A DNA stretch of 39,916 nucleotides from Seminavis robusta (taxonomy: Eukaryota; Bacillariophyta; Bacillariophyceae; Naviculales; Naviculaceae): NCBI GenBank assembly GCA_903772945.1, contig CAICTM010001012.1, positions 1 to 39,916 on the forward strand, given 5' to 3'. The translations under genes were made by a program, and so were the position numbers. Positions within the stretch are counted from its first letter, which is position 1, and the number at the start of each line of letters is the position of its first letter. Of this stretch, positions 38,900 through 39,916 are shown piece by piece. The notes beneath the pieces were generated by a model. It did no database searches and was not told the origin of the DNA. It saw nothing but the letters and a program-made list of their open reading frames with translations.

Positions 38900-39916
38900 C
38901 TGTTAGTCCTTGGAGGTTTCACAGGAGAGGGCGGAGACCAAACTGCTTGCGAGGCATGGACGCCACCGAGATAGGAGCGGGCGCTCCAATATGGGTGGCG
39001 AGTCCAGGCGTGGAGACTCAGGGCTGCGGGTCAGCAACTCCACAGTCCGTGAGGAGAGTGTGGAGCTTCTGCCCGTAGCTGCCGAGTAGCGCTTGTGGGT
39101 AGAGCGCGCGCTTGCATCCGGAGGTGCAGCTGCCTTTTAGGGCCCAGGCCATACAGACGTCTTGACCACCGTGCTTGGGAATGGTGTACTGATGTCCTTG
39201 GTCATTTCCGTGATGGAGCGGAATCCCGAGTCCTGGAAACGCTTCAAGAGGTCCTCATCGCCGTGGACGTTGGTGACTGGGTGTGCTCCCGCTCGCTGTT
39301 GGTTCGCTCCGGCAGGCTTCTTGCTCGGCGGCTCGGGAGCGGGCTTGAAGAACGAGTACCAGTGAGCAGGGAGTTCAGCGAGAGACGAGGCACGGGAGGA
39401 CTGAACGAGTCTAGTCAGCGCACCAAAGTTGGGGCAGCAGCGCCCGGGTTTAGGATAGCTTCGTTGACCCACAGAAGTAATCTTGTTGGACCTCGAAAAG
39501 GATGCGACCGCACAAGTCCACCGCCACACTACGGTTGTCAGCATGCAGGCCATGGATGGTGTGGAGGTAGGATCCCAGCGAGAGGGCCATATCACGCACC
39601 GAGCGTGAGACGGGATGGTTCCCTCCATGGAAGACATCTGTCATGATGGAGAAACCATAGAGCTTTTCCTCCGCAATGCGACCATCGGTGGGAAACTTGA
39701 CGTCGGTGGAAGTGATGGCAATGGCATCTTCCAAGGTGACGGAGGCTCCCTTCTCAACGTACTCCGCTCGAGCAGCCAAGTCCTGGACCGCCTTCGCTTC
39801 CGAATGGCCTTGGCACACCACTGAGAAGGGGAGAGGCCTTCGCCCAAGGTGGTCCTTGACCGTTCACGAAGTACTTGCGGAAGACACGTCCAGAATGTGT
39901 CCAGTGACAAAGGGTT
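38900..39916 (-). pseudogene. Gag-like region of the DIRS-like element (partial)
   Basis: The frames 39821-39450 (AVQDLAARAEYVEKGASV ... ALSLGSYLHTIHGLHADN) and 39637-39137 (LVQSSRASSLAELPAHWY ... NVHGDEDLLKRFQDSGF) follow each other with a frame change near 39460, and a further shift near 39140 leads into CTSGCKRALYPQALLGSYG. The right-hand part also changes frame near 39790. No catalytic motif is seen, and position upstream of the RT suggests a nucleocapsid-like role. The start lies beyond the window. Confidence 0.55.

Larger units (their letters stand above)
35470..39916 (-). mobile_element. DIRS-like retrotransposon, degenerate, running off the window
   Basis: On the minus strand, from the window's right edge leftwards, the order is a gag-like region, reverse transcriptase, RNase H and a tyrosine recombinase. 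RT/RNase H followed by a tyrosine recombinase in place of an integrase is the DIRS arrangement. The copy has several frameshifts and in-frame stops. The 5' end, and so the terminal repeats on that side, lies outside the window. DIRS elements integrate by recombination of a circular intermediate and leave no target-site duplication. Confidence 0.8.

Overview
The window is nuclear DNA of a photosynthetic stramenopile, most likely a pennate diatom. This is inferred from four things: short GT-AG introns of about 70-120 bases; a nucleus-encoded RadA/Sms protein whose presequence ends in a diatom-style plastid cleavage site with F at +1; a type II membrane LRR protein and a secreted Cys-rich/VWD-like protein of kinds I associate with diatoms; and a mix of Crypton, DIRS-like and LINE-like elements. 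No species is claimed. Several genes were assembled by reading splice sites by eye.

Layout. 1-3.6 kb: the edge of an unknown minus-strand gene, a gene-poor stretch with hairpins and short repeats, and a Crypton-type tyrosine recombinase gene. 3.6-9.7 kb: a long Q-rich CCCH zinc-finger protein of Unkempt-like layout, a possible small gene and a three-exon RNase H1 with a viroplasmin domain, all on the minus strand. 9.9-11.8 kb: an aldo/keto reductase that shares a 189-base divergent promoter with RNase H1, then a RraA/HMG-aldolase-like enzyme with a mitochondrial-type N-terminus. 12.2-18.9 kb: two head-to-head paralogous ABCG half-transporters, 11 and 12 exons, whose P-loop is assembled from micro-exons. 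19.2-22.8 kb: a polytopic membrane protein of unknown function converging on the plastid RadA gene.

22.9-24.6 kb: a 5'-truncated, frameshifted non-LTR retrotransposon with a CCHC finger, a restriction-like endonuclease signature and an (ATTT)n tail, lying just upstream of RadA. 24.6-26 kb: intergenic DNA with palindromic CCGTACCGGTACGG-like motifs. 26-28.3 kb: a secreted two-exon protein with two Cys-rich repeats and a VWD-like domain. 28.4-28.8 kb: a diverged direct duplication. 29-31.6 kb: the LRR membrane protein. 32.0-33.7 kb: a tandem satellite of three ~500-base units, each holding a nearly perfect 30-base-arm palindrome and a CRE-like TGACGTCA site, followed by three ~105-base subrepeats. 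33.7-35.5 kb: no gene recognised. 35.5 kb to the end: a degenerate DIRS-like retrotransposon on the minus strand (gag-like, RT/RNase H, tyrosine recombinase) running off the window.

The host genes look unrelated housekeeping, transport and surface-protein genes rather than one pathway. The unusual points are the paralogous ABCG pair with its differing introns and micro-exons, the palindromic satellite upstream of the LRR gene, and two separate classes of tyrosine-recombinase element in one 40 kb window.
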